The notes: generated by a model from the sequence alone, not told the origin. A DNA stretch of 64,000 nt from Roseivirga sp. UBA6052 (GCA_002427755.1 DIYO01000001.1:1116001-1180000), one strand, 5' to 3'. Shown: positions 8,148-17,619, numbered from the stretch's first letter. Numbers and translations: made by a program.

Positions 8148-9605
8148 ATGCTCGACATTTGGCAAGACTATTCATTTATTGTCATTCCTATTTACATCAT
8201 AGGTTTAGTCTATGCCCTTGTCACTTTATTACTAGAGAACAAGAATCCACTTAAAACGCATTCCTACTTACTCCTACTGTTCATTTTACCTGTACTAGGG
8301 ATCTTTATCTATTTCATTTTTGGGCAGAACCTGAGAAAGCGTAAGATTTTCAACAAACGAAAACTGATTAACCAGGCGTTTGGCGAAAAATATGTAGAGC
8401 TTCACTTAGACAATAAGAACCGCATAGAAATTCCTCAAGAGAACCGCCCATTGGTTCAATATGATAAACTGATCCATTTTCTAATCAACGACCTCTCTCC
8501 GCTTACCACCAACAATCAGGTAAGCATCTTGAAGAATGGTGAAGAGAAGTTTCCCAAGGTGATGGATGCCATCAGAAATGCAAAAGATCATATCCACATA
8601 GAATATTATATCTACTCAGATGATGATGTGGGTGGCCCACTAGGTGATCTTTTGATGGAAAAAGCAAAAGAGGGTCTGCGCGTAAGGATAATTGTTGATG
8701 GTGTAGGTGCCTTAAGCATGAGCTCTGCATTCTTTAAAAAGTTAAGATCTGCCGGTGTAGAAATTTTTGAATTCATGCCGGTTCTATTCCCTTCATTCAC
8801 CAGTAAAATCAATTATAGGAATCACCGTAAAATCATTGTCATAGATGGAGAAATTGGATTTACGGGAGGTATAAACTTAGATGATAGATATCTCAATAAC
8901 GGCAAGCATAAACTCTATTGGCGCGACACGCATTTAATGATAGAGGGTGAATCAGTTAAGACTTTGCAGTTTCTTTTTATGCTCAGTTGGCAATTTGTTA
9001 CGGGTAAGGAATTAAACGAAGGGCCAAACTATTTCCCAAAGCTTAATCAGAAGGGCGACCACTGTATTCAAATTAATGCCAGCGGACCAGATTGGGAACT
9101 AGCGAGCATAATGGAGTCTTTTCTCTTGGCATTCAATGCAGCGCAAGAGAAGATCAGAATCGTCACCCCCTACTTTATCCCTACTGAAAGCATTATGAAT
9201 GCTATAGCTACGGTGGCTAAAAGTGGAATTCGTGTAGAGCTGATGATTCCAAAAGATGGTGACTCGTGGATTGTTCAAGCCGCCTCCTTGTCCTACGTTA
9301 AAGAGTTACTCTCTATGGGTGTTCAAGTATTTTTTTATGAGAAAGGCTTTATACATTCTAAAGTGATTATTGTAGATGAAACATTCGCATCTGTTGGAAC
9401 GGCAAATATGGATTATCGTAGTTTCGACCTTAACTATGAGGTAAACACTTATCTATATGATGCAGATATCGTGCAGACACTACATCATCAATTTGAGGAT
9501 GACCTGATAGAATGTAGTTCACCAAATTTAGAGGAGTGGAAGAAGCGAAGTACTTTACAAAAGCTCAAGCAATCCATTTGCCGATTACTCGCACCTATAC
9601 TTTAA
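8148..9605 (+). CDS. cls: Cardiolipin synthase (phospholipase D family)
   Basis: The enzyme condenses two phosphatidylglycerol molecules into cardiolipin and glycerol at the inner membrane. Two N-terminal membrane segments (about residues 8-28 and 40-60) anchor it. The two catalytic HKD motifs of the PLD superfamily are intact: HRKIIVIDGEIGFTGG in the first half and HSKVIIVDETFASVGTANMD in the second. Length (485 residues) fits the ClsA class. It lies 22 bases after crtY and 16 bases before the S51 peptidase gene, so co-transcription is likely. Confidence 0.94.
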   Translation: MLDIWQDYSFIVIPIYIIGLVYALVTLLLENKNPLKTHSYLLLLFILPVLGIFIYFIFGQNLRKRKIFNKRKLINQAFGEKYVELHLDNKNRIEIPQENRPLVQYDKLIHFLINDLSPLTTNNQVSILKNGEEKFPKVMDAIRNAKDHIHIEYYIYSDDDVGGPLGDLLMEKAKEGLRVRIIVDGVGALSMSSAFFKKLRSAGVEIFEFMPVLFPSFTSKINYRNHRKIIVIDGEIGFTGGINLDDRYLNNGKHKLYWRDTHLMIEGESVKTLQFLFMLSWQFVTGKELNEGPNYFPKLNQKGDHCIQINASGPDWELASIMESFLLAFNAAQEKIRIVTPYFIPTESIMNAIATVAKSGIRVELMIPKDGDSWIVQAASLSYVKELLSMGVQVFFYEKGFIHSKVIIVDETFASVGTANMDYRSFDLNYEVNTYLYDADIVQTLHHQFEDDLIECSSPNLEEWKKRSTLQKLKQSICRLLAPIL

Positions 9606-9621
9606 AACTCGCCAATAGAAT

Positions 9622-10701
9622 ATGAAAAACGCATTCCTAAGAACCTCCACAGTTATTATACTAACAATGTGCTTAGCCTCTTGCCAAAAGAGTGATAACT
9701 CAGCTGCTGAAACATCTGATGAAAAACCTTTCACCTCCTATTTCACAGGAAATCCGGAGGACAAAAAAGTAAGTCCGAATTATGGTATCACCATGATGGG
9801 AGGACGGTCAGAACATGACCAAGCCATGACTTGGTTTTTAGAGCAAGCGAATGGCGGTGATATTTTAGTGCTTAGAGCTTCCGGGAGCGATGGATACAAC
9901 AACTATCTTTTCTCAGGACTAGGAGTTGCGGTTAACTCGGTTGAAAGCTTGGTAATCAAAACACCAGAGGCAGCTAATCATCCCTATGTACATGAAAAAA
10001 TTAAAAATGCTGAAGCCATATGGATGGCCGGTGGCAATCAATTCAATTATGTAGGCATATGGGGTGACTCACCCATGAAGCAACTATTGAATGATCATAT
10101 TAATGTAAAGCGTGGAGTAATCGGAGGCACAAGTGCAGGAATGGCCGTTTTAGGAGAATGGTACTTTAGTGCGGAAAATGGATCAATAAAATCAGAAGAA
10201 GCCTTGGCGAATCCATTCCACGAAAAGGCTCAAGTAGGAAATGACTTCTTAAAAATCCCAATTCTAGAAAATACGATTACTGATACCCATTATGCCAACA
10301 GAAATAGGCAAGGTAGACACAGTGCTTTTATAAGCAGAGTTGCTTCTGAAGAAAATGAACAGTCATTCGGCATTGCTTGCGATGAATATACAGCGGTTTG
10401 CGTAGGTGAAGATGGAATTGCGCATATCTATGGGAAGTCCCCCGCAAAAGAAGAAGCGGTATACTTCATTCAAACCACATGCGAAGGATATAAGCCGGAA
10501 ATCATGGAGGCTAACCAACCTTTAACTTGGAATAATGGGGGCAAAGCACTTTCAGTTTACAAGGTGGTAACAGACAGTACGGGCACCAGCACTTTTGACT
10601 TAAATAATTGGAAGACAGGTAATGGAGGTAAGTGGTTAAATTGGTATGTTGAAAACGGAAAGTGGTTCGAAGTAAAAGGAACCCAACCAAACTGTAATTG
10701 A
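9622..10701 (+). CDS. Cyanophycinase-like S51 peptidase, lipoprotein
   Basis: The N-terminus is a lipoprotein signal with lipobox LASC at about residues 18-21. The body matches peptidase family S51 (cyanophycinase and alpha-aspartyl dipeptidase relatives): GGRSEHDQAM near the N-terminus, IWMAGGNQFNYV, and the nucleophile elbow GGTSAGMAVLG, where the serine is catalytic. A later DTHYANRNRQGRH segment probably contributes the catalytic His. Intracellular cyanophycinase degrades cyanophycin; this lipid-anchored version more likely cleaves aspartyl or other peptides outside the cytoplasm. That substrate is inference. It sits in a tight forward group between cls and the acyl-CoA dehydrogenase gene. 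Confidence 0.85.
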   Translation: MKNAFLRTSTVIILTMCLASCQKSDNSAAETSDEKPFTSYFTGNPEDKKVSPNYGITMMGGRSEHDQAMTWFLEQANGGDILVLRASGSDGYNNYLFSGLGVAVNSVESLVIKTPEAANHPYVHEKIKNAEAIWMAGGNQFNYVGIWGDSPMKQLLNDHINVKRGVIGGTSAGMAVLGEWYFSAENGSIKSEEALANPFHEKAQVGNDFLKIPILENTITDTHYANRNRQGRHSAFISRVASEENEQSFGIACDEYTAVCVGEDGIAHIYGKSPAKEEAVYFIQTTCEGYKPEIMEANQPLTWNNGGKALSVYKVVTDSTGTSTFDLNNWKTGNGGKWLNWYVENGKWFEVKGTQPNCN

Positions 10702-10706
10702 TTCTT

Positions 10707-12500
10707 ATGAAAAACGAATATGTAAGCCTAGATACCGTCAAGTACTTTTTAAATGAAGTGCATCAAGTACAAGAAGTACTCGGCAAAGGAAGGTTTCAAA
10801 TGTATGATATGGAGTCGGTGAATATGTTTCTCGATTCGATCAAAGCATTCAGCGATGTAGACCTGTTTCCTTATCAAAGGGAGATGGATGAGAAACCGGC
10901 CTATTATAAAGATCAAGCCATTCATATTCACCCACAGTTTCAGAAGATCTTTCAGCAGTCTAAAGAATTAGGGCTTATCCCTGCCATTTTCAATGAAGAG
11001 GATGGTGGTATGCAAATGCCGAACACTTTGTTTCATGCAGCCTACTTTCTAATGGAGGCTGCCAATAATCATGTTACAGGTTACTTGGGTTTGACTACAG
11101 GTGCTGCCAATCTCATTGCAACTTTTGGGAGTCAGGAATTAAAAGACACTTACCTACCTAAAATGCTTGATTTAGAGTGGACAGGAACAATGTGTCTCAC
11201 AGAACCTCAGGCAGGTAGTTCCTTATCTGATATCACAACTTCAGCTACGCCAACTGAAAATGGCTCTTACCTAATCAACGGACAGAAAATCTTTATCTCT
11301 GCCGGAGATCACCAGTATACAGACAACATTGTTCATCTACTTTTAGGTAGAATAGATGGTGCGCCTGCGGGTACTAAAGGCGTTTCTCTCTTTGTTGTTC
11401 CCAAAAAGAAGATCACAGACAATGGTTTAGAAGACAATCATGTGATTACTGCCGGTGAATTCGAAAAACTGGGACAAAGAGGATACTGCACATCTCACTT
11501 AGTATTTGAAAATTCCGAGGCTTGGTTAGTAGGTGAACCCAATAAAGGCTTGTCTTATATGTTCCAAATGATGAACGAGGCTAGAATTGCAACCGGACGA
11601 ATGGGCGCAGGTATTGCCTCGGCAGCTTATTATTCCTCATTAGCTTATGCTAAAGAGAGACCTCAAGGCAGAAAACTAAGCAGTACAGGAGCCAAAGACT
11701 TAGACCAAGAGCAAACATTAATCATTAACCATCCTGATGTGAAGAGAATGCTTCTTCATCAGAAAGCCATAGTAGAAGGTTCCGTCTCATTAATCATTCA
11801 AGCCTCTAAATATTTAGATCAGGAACTGATTTCTGAAAGAGAAGATAGAGCATACTATAATGCACTTCTAGAATTGCTTACCCCGGTGGTTAAAACTTAC
11901 CCGGCAGAAAAAGGAAAAGAAGCAGTTGACACGGGGCTTCAAGTCCTTGGCGGATATGGGTTCTGTATGGACTTTGACCTACAGCTGTATCACCGCGATA
12001 TTCGAATCATCTCTATTTATGAAGGCACCACAGGTATCCAATCATTAGACTTAATGGGCCGTAAAGTCGGGTTTCATAATGGTAAAGTATTAGAATGGTT
12101 AGGGGCTGAGATTATGAAAGAAATAAAATCAGCTTCCGGTCATGAAAAACTGCAACCTTACGCGGCCCAGCTTGGGCAAAATTTGCAATTGATTCAGGAA
12201 GTATTGGGCGCACTTATGCCACATGCCAAGTCAGGTAATTTCGAGAAATATCTAGCTGATGCCACTCTTTTTATGGACCTGTTCGGAACTATTGTAATTG
12301 GTTGGCAATGGCTAAAAATCGCTAATCAAGCCACTCTTGATTTAAATAAAGGAAAAGTTGATCAATCATTCTTAGAAGGTAAAATCCACACCATGGAGTA
12401 CTTCTATAAATATGAAATGAGCAGAACCAAAGGACTCGCCAAAACCATAATGAATGATATTGAGCTTACCCTAGATTTTGATTTAAGCTACTTAGATTAA
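10707..12500 (+). CDS. Acyl-CoA dehydrogenase
   Basis: This flavoprotein removes two hydrogens from acyl-CoA in fatty-acid or related acyl-CoA breakdown. The core has the family motifs: TGTMCLTEPQAGSSLSDI (FAD/substrate region), GEFEKLGQRGY, and GLQVLGGYGFCMDFDLQLYHRDIRI followed by YEGTTGIQSLDLMGRK near the C-terminus. At 597 residues it belongs to the long class with an extra C-terminal helical domain. The ATG at 10707 is preferred over the TTG at 10698 and starts 5 bases after the previous stop. Chain-length specificity cannot be read from the sequence. Confidence 0.93.
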   Translation: MKNEYVSLDTVKYFLNEVHQVQEVLGKGRFQMYDMESVNMFLDSIKAFSDVDLFPYQREMDEKPAYYKDQAIHIHPQFQKIFQQSKELGLIPAIFNEEDGGMQMPNTLFHAAYFLMEAANNHVTGYLGLTTGAANLIATFGSQELKDTYLPKMLDLEWTGTMCLTEPQAGSSLSDITTSATPTENGSYLINGQKIFISAGDHQYTDNIVHLLLGRIDGAPAGTKGVSLFVVPKKKITDNGLEDNHVITAGEFEKLGQRGYCTSHLVFENSEAWLVGEPNKGLSYMFQMMNEARIATGRMGAGIASAAYYSSLAYAKERPQGRKLSSTGAKDLDQEQTLIINHPDVKRMLLHQKAIVEGSVSLIIQASKYLDQELISEREDRAYYNALLELLTPVVKTYPAEKGKEAVDTGLQVLGGYGFCMDFDLQLYHRDIRIISIYEGTTGIQSLDLMGRKVGFHNGKVLEWLGAEIMKEIKSASGHEKLQPYAAQLGQNLQLIQEVLGALMPHAKSGNFEKYLADATLFMDLFGTIVIGWQWLKIANQATLDLNKGKVDQSFLEGKIHTMEYFYKYEMSRTKGLAKTIMNDIELTLDFDLSYLD

Positions 12501-12546
12501 TCTTCACATTTATTAAACCTTTGGTAACACTTACATATCTAACCTT

Positions 12547-12577
12547 GTGCAAAGTAAATTTTACTTTTGCTTTGCAC
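12547..12577 (+). promoter_or_regulatory. Nested palindrome overlapping a -7 promoter box
   Basis: An 8-base inverted repeat GTGCAAAG...CTTTGCAC (12547-12554 and 12570-12577) encloses a second one, AAAGTAAA-T-TTTACTTT (12551-12567). The inner arm overlaps TACTTTTG (12562-12569), an exact TAnnTTTG Bacteroidota -7 box. This looks like an operator over a promoter for the phosphodiesterase gene at 12588. No regulator is identified. Confidence 0.5.
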
Positions 12578-12587
12578 TTGGAGGAAT

Positions 12588-13844
12588 ATGAAAAAGTACT
12601 TTGAACTAATAGTTCTAATTATAGTCATTGGTTTTGTCTCGATTGCCAAATCGAAAGAACTTAATCAAACACCTTATGTAATTCTCATCTCTTTTGATGG
12701 TTTTAGACATGACTATGTCCAAAAATATGAGACCCCAAATTTCGATCAGTTCATAAAGAATGGTGTAGCCTCAATGGCTATGATCCCCTCTTACCCAAGT
12801 AAGACTTTCCCTAACCACTATTCGATTGTTACGGGTATGTATCCCGATCATCACGGATTGGTAGATAACAGTTTTTATGATGCCGAACTGGATTTGCGAT
12901 ACAGCATCAGCAACCGAAAAGTAGTAGAAAACCCAGCCTTTTATGGCGGCTTACCCCTATGGCAATTGGTTCAGAAAAACGACATGAAATCAGCATCCTA
13001 TTTTTGGGTAGGCTCTGAGGCACCAGTTGCTGGCTCTTATCCAGATTACTATAAGATATACGATGGAAAAATTCCAAATGAAGATAGAATTGAGCAGGTA
13101 ATTGATTGGCTCAAGTTAGAGCAAGATGATAGACCTAATTTTATCTCACTTTACTTCTCTTTGGTAGATGATGCAGGCCATGCCAGTGGACCACACGGAG
13201 AAGAGACAAGCAAAGCAGTAAGAGAAGCTGATAGATTGCTTGGCCTTCTTATGTCTCAACTCAGAAACGTGGATTTACCTGTAAATGTGGTACTTACTTC
13301 TGATCATGGCATGAATGAAATCACGCCTAAGGCTGAAAACTATATTGAATTCAATAGACTTAGAAATGGATTGGATAGAGAAAAAGCTATTGCTGTAAAC
13401 AACGGTGCTCACGTTCAATTTTACCTAAAAGATTCAACCTACAAAGGAGAGCTACTCTCCTATTTAGCCAACTTTGAGAAATCTGGGAACTACGAGATTT
13501 TTGAGAAGAAAGATATCCCACAAGACCTTAACTATGGCACTCATAGCCGTATCGGTGATGTATTTATTAAAATGAAACCAGGCCATTATATATCCTCAGC
13601 CGGAAGAATCAATAATGCCATATTGAAAGCAGCCTATCGCGGAGAGCATGGCTTCAGTCCGCTAGATACTGATGATATGGGGGCGATTTTCTATGCCAAT
13701 GGACCTGACTTTAAGAGAGGCGCAACAATAGACAAATTTCAAAACATTCATGTTTATCCATTAATCGCTAGAATTTTGGGAATAAAGGAACTTCCGGATA
13801 TCGATGGTAGGTTGGAAGTGTTAGAACCAACACTACGCGACTAA
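12588..13844 (+). CDS. Nucleotide pyrophosphatase/phosphodiesterase (NPP, alkaline phosphatase superfamily)
   Basis: The protein has an N-terminal signal sequence (MKKYFELIVLIIVIGFVSIA), so it acts outside the cytoplasm. The NPP motifs are complete: LISFDGFRHDY with the metal-binding Asp, YPSKTFPNHYSIVTGMYPDHHG with the nucleophile Thr, DDAGHASGPHG, TSDHGM, and RGEHGF, giving two zinc sites. Family members cleave nucleotides and other phosphodiesters such as lysophospholipid head groups. The ATG at 12588 is preferred over the TTG at 12567 because the signal peptide begins there and GGAGG lies just upstream. It is followed 7 bases later by the isochorismatase-family gene. Confidence 0.92.
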   Translation: MKKYFELIVLIIVIGFVSIAKSKELNQTPYVILISFDGFRHDYVQKYETPNFDQFIKNGVASMAMIPSYPSKTFPNHYSIVTGMYPDHHGLVDNSFYDAELDLRYSISNRKVVENPAFYGGLPLWQLVQKNDMKSASYFWVGSEAPVAGSYPDYYKIYDGKIPNEDRIEQVIDWLKLEQDDRPNFISLYFSLVDDAGHASGPHGEETSKAVREADRLLGLLMSQLRNVDLPVNVVLTSDHGMNEITPKAENYIEFNRLRNGLDREKAIAVNNGAHVQFYLKDSTYKGELLSYLANFEKSGNYEIFEKKDIPQDLNYGTHSRIGDVFIKMKPGHYISSAGRINNAILKAAYRGEHGFSPLDTDDMGAIFYANGPDFKRGATIDKFQNIHVYPLIARILGIKELPDIDGRLEVLEPTLRD

Positions 13845-13851
13845 ACCTAAA

Positions 13852-14415
13852 ATGAACATTCTTTCTAAAAACCCAGCCTTACTATTAATTGACTTACAAA
13901 AAGGGTGGGCAAAAACTGAACACTGGGGAGGTAATCGTAATAATCCTGATGCTGAAATCGTAGCAGAAAGCTTATTGGAGCTTTGGCGAGAAAAGAACTT
14001 ACCAATATTTCATATCATTCACAGTTCTAAAGACCCAAACTCAGAGTTACACGCCTCTAAATCAGGTTACGAAATGCTAGATGCATTTAGACCGCAAGAA
14101 GGTGAGCCTCTTATTATAAAGCAGGTTAACTCAGGGTTTATCGGCACAGATCTGAAAGAGCAGCTCGATCAAGCCAACATTGAAACATTGGTAATTGCCG
14201 GCTTAACTACTAACCATTGTGTATCAACTACTACCAGAATGGCGGGTAACTTTGGTTATGAGGTTTTCTTAGTTGCTGATGCTACAGCTACCTTCGATAG
14301 AAAAGGATTGAATGGTGAGGTTTTTCCTGCAGAGCTCGTTCATCAAACAGCCTTGGCCAGCTTGAATGAAGAATTTGCTACTGTCGTCAACGGTCAAGAG
14401 ATCATTACTGAATGA
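13852..14415 (+). CDS. Isochorismatase-family cysteine hydrolase
   Basis: The compact 187-residue protein has the catalytic triad of the family: Asp in LLIDLQKGW, Lys in IIKQVNSGFIGTDL, and Cys in GLTTNHCVSTTTRMAG. Related proteins hydrolyse isochorismate, nicotinamide, N-carbamoyl compounds or other amides. The substrate cannot be assigned here; the generic N-terminal (NxxLLxIDxQ) and TNHCV motifs resemble the broad cysteine hydrolase group. It is cytosolic and likely co-transcribed with the NPP gene, with 7 bases between them. Confidence 0.9.
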   Translation: MNILSKNPALLLIDLQKGWAKTEHWGGNRNNPDAEIVAESLLELWREKNLPIFHIIHSSKDPNSELHASKSGYEMLDAFRPQEGEPLIIKQVNSGFIGTDLKEQLDQANIETLVIAGLTTNHCVSTTTRMAGNFGYEVFLVADATATFDRKGLNGEVFPAELVHQTALASLNEEFATVVNGQEIITE

Positions 14416-14463
14416 TTTTTAGACTGATGATAAAGATCATGACCGCATAATTAGCTTATTGAT

Positions 14464-14471
14464 TATGTTTG
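14464..14471 (+). promoter_or_regulatory. Candidate -7 box before the Rieske oxygenase gene
   Basis: TATGTTTG is an exact TAnnTTTG match but ends only 6 bases before the ATG at 14478, so the transcript would be leaderless or nearly so. No -33 TTTG is visible at the usual distance. It could be chance. Confidence 0.25.
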
Positions 14472-14477
14472 TGACAG

Positions 14478-15530
14478 ATGAAATCTAAGAGCTCAAAGAA
14501 CCTTCGTAACATCTGGTATGTCGCTTGCCATGGCAGCGAACTAAAAGCTGGCAAAACCATTGAAAAAGAGATCGATTCAGAAAAGATCTGCCTAGGCCGA
14601 GGAGATGATGGTAAACCATTCGCTCTTCGAAACCAATGTCCGCATAGAGGTATTCCATTGACTTATGGCAAGTTCGATGGCCGAGAAATTGAGTGCTGCT
14701 ACCACGGGTGGCGCTTCAAGACTGATGGCGTATGCTCGAAGATTCCTGCCCTACCTCCTGATTCTAAACTTGATGTTTCGAAAGTAAGAGCACCTTATTA
14801 TCCGGTAAGGGAAAAGTATGGGATTGTCTTTATCTATTTACCGAGAGACATGAGAAAACCTGAGGACATAGATGAGAGTCTCTTTCCTCATTTCCCAATA
14901 CCAGAAGGTAAGTCTTTTGAATTAGTTACTGCTAAACCTATGGACTGCAGTTTAGACCACTCGGTTATCGGTTTGATTGACCCGGCACACGTACCCTTTG
15001 TGCATCAGTCTTGGTTCTTTAGAAAGAGCTCGAATCTAAAATTAAAGGAGAAGAACTTCGCTCCTTCTCACTTAGGTTTTACTATGGTTAGGCACGCACC
15101 TTCAAAGAACTCAGCTGCCTATAAGATTCTTAAAAAAGAACAGACCACTGAGATTAGTTTTCAGATTCCGGGGATCCGCATTGAGCATTTGATAATTGGT
15201 GATCAAACCATACTCATTATGACAACATTGACACCGGTGAATGAGAATACAACTACGCTCACTCAATTCTTGTATACGGATATTAAATGGATTCACTGGT
15301 TGAAACCCATATTCTATCGCTTTGCTGATACTTTTATCCAACAAGATGTAGACGTTTTCAAGAAGCTGAAAGAAGGCTTACAAAATGATCCGCCACTCAT
15401 GCTTATGGGAGACCCTGATATGCAAGCCAAGTGGTACAATGCCATTAGAACCCGTTACGAAAAGTGTCAAGAAGAGAAAGTCCCATTTGAGAATCCCATT
15501 AAAGCGCAGACACTCTACTGGCAGACATAA
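14478..15530 (+). CDS. Rieske non-heme iron oxygenase (alpha-subunit type)
   Basis: The N-terminal Rieske domain holds the [2Fe-2S] ligands CPHRG (C-x-H) and CCYHGWRF (C-x2-H). The catalytic domain has the mononuclear iron signature in DHSVIGLIDPAHVPFVHQSW, with two spaced His and nearby Asp. Length (350 residues) fits the single-component-like class that includes vanillate demethylase, pheophorbide a oxygenase and cholesterol 7-desaturase relatives. The enzyme hydroxylates or demethylates its substrate using O2 and electrons from a separate reductase. No reductase or ferredoxin gene lies next to it. The substrate is unknown. Confidence 0.88.
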   Translation: MKSKSSKNLRNIWYVACHGSELKAGKTIEKEIDSEKICLGRGDDGKPFALRNQCPHRGIPLTYGKFDGREIECCYHGWRFKTDGVCSKIPALPPDSKLDVSKVRAPYYPVREKYGIVFIYLPRDMRKPEDIDESLFPHFPIPEGKSFELVTAKPMDCSLDHSVIGLIDPAHVPFVHQSWFFRKSSNLKLKEKNFAPSHLGFTMVRHAPSKNSAAYKILKKEQTTEISFQIPGIRIEHLIIGDQTILIMTTLTPVNENTTTLTQFLYTDIKWIHWLKPIFYRFADTFIQQDVDVFKKLKEGLQNDPPLMLMGDPDMQAKWYNAIRTRYEKCQEEKVPFENPIKAQTLYWQT

Positions 15531-15622
15531 ACTAAACGCCTATCACAAAAGGGATTGTTCTGACTAGTCTATTATTCTATTTTCAATGTGTATTGTGTAG
15601 ATTATCCTAGAAACTCAATCCA

Positions 15623-16762
15623 ATGAAAAAGAATAGACGTGAATTTCTAAAGGCAGGTGCAGCGCTGAGTATGATGCCAATTATTGAAAGTAATCCTCTA
15701 TCCCATCTAATAGATATTGGAAAAAGTGAGGAGAAATTGAAAATTCTCATTTTGGGAGGCACCGGCTTTCTTGGTCCACATCAAATTGCTTATGCCCTTG
15801 GCAGGGGTCACGAAGTTACCACTTTCACTAGAGGTAAAACAGCTCCCAAAATCTATACAGACCTATTTTCAAAAGTTGAAAAATTAGTTGGAGACAGAGA
15901 GAATGACCTTGAAGCACTAAAGAATAGAAAGTGGGATGTAGTAATTGATAACTCTGGACGCAGAACTAAATGGACTGAGGATAGTGCTCAACTACTTAAG
16001 GAAAATGTAGGATACTACATGTACACTTCTTCGTTGAGCGTCTTCTACCCTTTTACAGGAGATGACTTTACTGAAAGTCGAAAGGTTGTCACGAAGATTC
16101 CCGATGATGCCACTCCACAACAATTAGGCAATTATGAATACGGTGTAATGAAAGCCACCTCAGAGTTAGCCGCGATAGATGCTTTTGGAGAAGAACGGTC
16201 CATGATTGTGAGACCCACTTTAATAGTTGGACCTGGAGACCAAACCGACCGTTTTCCTTACTGGTTAGCCCGTTTAGAAAAAGGTGGTGATATGATTATT
16301 CCAGGTAGTAAAGACGAATTGATTCAATACATTGATGTGAGAGATCTAGCTGGCTGGATGATTAGATTACTCGAAAACAAAGCTGCCGGAACTTATAACG
16401 CTGCCGGGCCTGGATTCAACATGACGACCAATGCATTCGTTCATGGCATACATGCCAGCTATAACTCTCCTATCAATTTTATCCAAATTGATGATCTGGA
16501 GTTCTTAAGAGAAAATAGCATTATCGGTATTCAACCTTGGGTAATTCAGTTACCAGAGTATGCAGGCATGTCTCAATGTAATAATAGCAAAGCCATACAA
16601 GCAGGGCTAACTTTTAGCTCACTTTCTAATACAGTACAAGCCACAAAAGACTGGTGGTATTCAAACGCTGTTTCAGACGAAAGAAGGAACAACATCTTAA
16701 CGAGTGAACGATCCTTTATGAGAAGAGAAAAGGACATTCTAGAGAAATGGGCATCTCGATAA
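15623..16762 (+). CDS. Tat-exported NAD(P)-dependent epimerase/dehydratase-like protein
   Basis: The N-terminus MKKNRREFLKAGAALSMM contains a twin-arginine RRxFLK motif followed by a hydrophobic stretch, so it is probably exported folded with its cofactor. A Rossmann fold follows (LILGGTGFLGPHQIAYALGRGHEV), then YEYGVMKATSE, which carries the Y-x3-K pair of extended short-chain dehydrogenases, and RPTLIVGPGDQTDRFPYW. Tat export of such an enzyme is unusual but occurs in Bacteroidota. The substrate is unknown. It stands 92 bases after the Rieske gene and may belong to the same functional group. Confidence 0.85.
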   Translation: MKKNRREFLKAGAALSMMPIIESNPLSHLIDIGKSEEKLKILILGGTGFLGPHQIAYALGRGHEVTTFTRGKTAPKIYTDLFSKVEKLVGDRENDLEALKNRKWDVVIDNSGRRTKWTEDSAQLLKENVGYYMYTSSLSVFYPFTGDDFTESRKVVTKIPDDATPQQLGNYEYGVMKATSELAAIDAFGEERSMIVRPTLIVGPGDQTDRFPYWLARLEKGGDMIIPGSKDELIQYIDVRDLAGWMIRLLENKAAGTYNAAGPGFNMTTNAFVHGIHASYNSPINFIQIDDLEFLRENSIIGIQPWVIQLPEYAGMSQCNNSKAIQAGLTFSSLSNTVQATKDWWYSNAVSDERRNNILTSERSFMRREKDILEKWASR

Positions 16763-16796
16763 TTCTAAGTCATAAAAATTTAACTATAGAGTAATT

Positions 16797-17105
16797 ATGA
16801 TTCTTGAAGTTGCGATACTCAATGTAAAAGAGAGTTTACAAAACGAGTTTGAAAAAGACTTTACTATAGCAAGTCAATATATTAGCTCAGTAAAGGGGTA
16901 TCTAGGGCATAAACTAAAAAAGTGTGTTGAAAATAACAGTCAATATATCTTATTAGTCGAATGGGAAGATATTGATAGCCATGAAATAGGTTTTCGAAAA
17001 TCACAAGTGTACCTAAAATGGAAAGAACTCTTGCACAATTACTATGATCCTTTTCCTACTGTGGAACACTATCATACGGTATTCGAAAATAAAAAGCCAC
17101 TTTAA
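16797..17105 (+). CDS. ABM-fold (antibiotic biosynthesis monooxygenase-like) protein
   Basis: The 102-residue protein has the pattern of a dimeric alpha/beta barrel: ILEVAILNVKESLQNEFEKDF at the start, YLGHKLKKCVENNSQYILLVEW in the middle, and a PFPTVEHYHTVF ending. This resembles the ABM superfamily, which includes cofactor-free monooxygenases and heme-degrading enzymes as well as many small proteins of unknown role. No catalytic residues can be named. It lies 34 bases downstream of the Tat-exported SDR. Confidence 0.75.
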   Translation: MILEVAILNVKESLQNEFEKDFTIASQYISSVKGYLGHKLKKCVENNSQYILLVEWEDIDSHEIGFRKSQVYLKWKELLHNYYDPFPTVEHYHTVFENKKPL

Positions 17106-17200
17106 AGTAACACTAGCTTGAAAAGCCAATCAAGAAGTTGAAAAATATAAGTTAGGTAATCTAAAACTGGCTCGAATTATAAATGCTCTCACATAATTTT

Positions 17201-17554
17201 TTAGAGCTCCTCCCACTCTTTTTGAACCTTTTTAGGCAGGGATTTTACAATCAAATCGTAAGAGTGATCAACCAATTCTTTAAATAAATGCTCGGGAACT
17301 GTACCATCAGTCATCACTGAATTCCAGTGTGTTTTATTCATATGCCAACCAGGTTTTATCCCGATATATCGTTCTCGTAATTCTACGGCATATTCAGGGT
17401 CACATTTCAGGTTTACGAAATCGTACTCATCAATTCTGGTTATGGCAAAGATTTTATTCATAACCTTGAAAACAAGATTCTCAGGACCAAATGGCGTGCC
17501 TTCTGAAGTACCCTTTTTGGAAAGACAGTATTCTCTAAGTTCGTCTAAGTACAT
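17201..17554 (-). CDS. MmcQ/YjbR family protein
   Basis: The 117-residue protein carries the family features: LREYCLSKKGTSEGTPFGPENLVFKVMNKIFAI, then LKCDPEYAVELRERYIGIKPGWHMNKTHWNSV. These proteins have a CyaY-like fold and are sometimes called DNA-binding, but their physiological role is unknown. It is cytosolic and stands alone, reading toward the ABM gene. Confidence 0.88.
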   Translation of the reverse strand: MYLDELREYCLSKKGTSEGTPFGPENLVFKVMNKIFAITRIDEYDFVNLKCDPEYAVELRERYIGIKPGWHMNKTHWNSVMTDGTVPEHLFKELVDHSYDLIVKSLPKKVQKEWEEL

Positions 17555-17619
17555 GTGATTCGAATTATCTTCTTTTGATTAATGTACAAAGAAAAATAAC
17601 CGAATGACGAAGGATGGGA

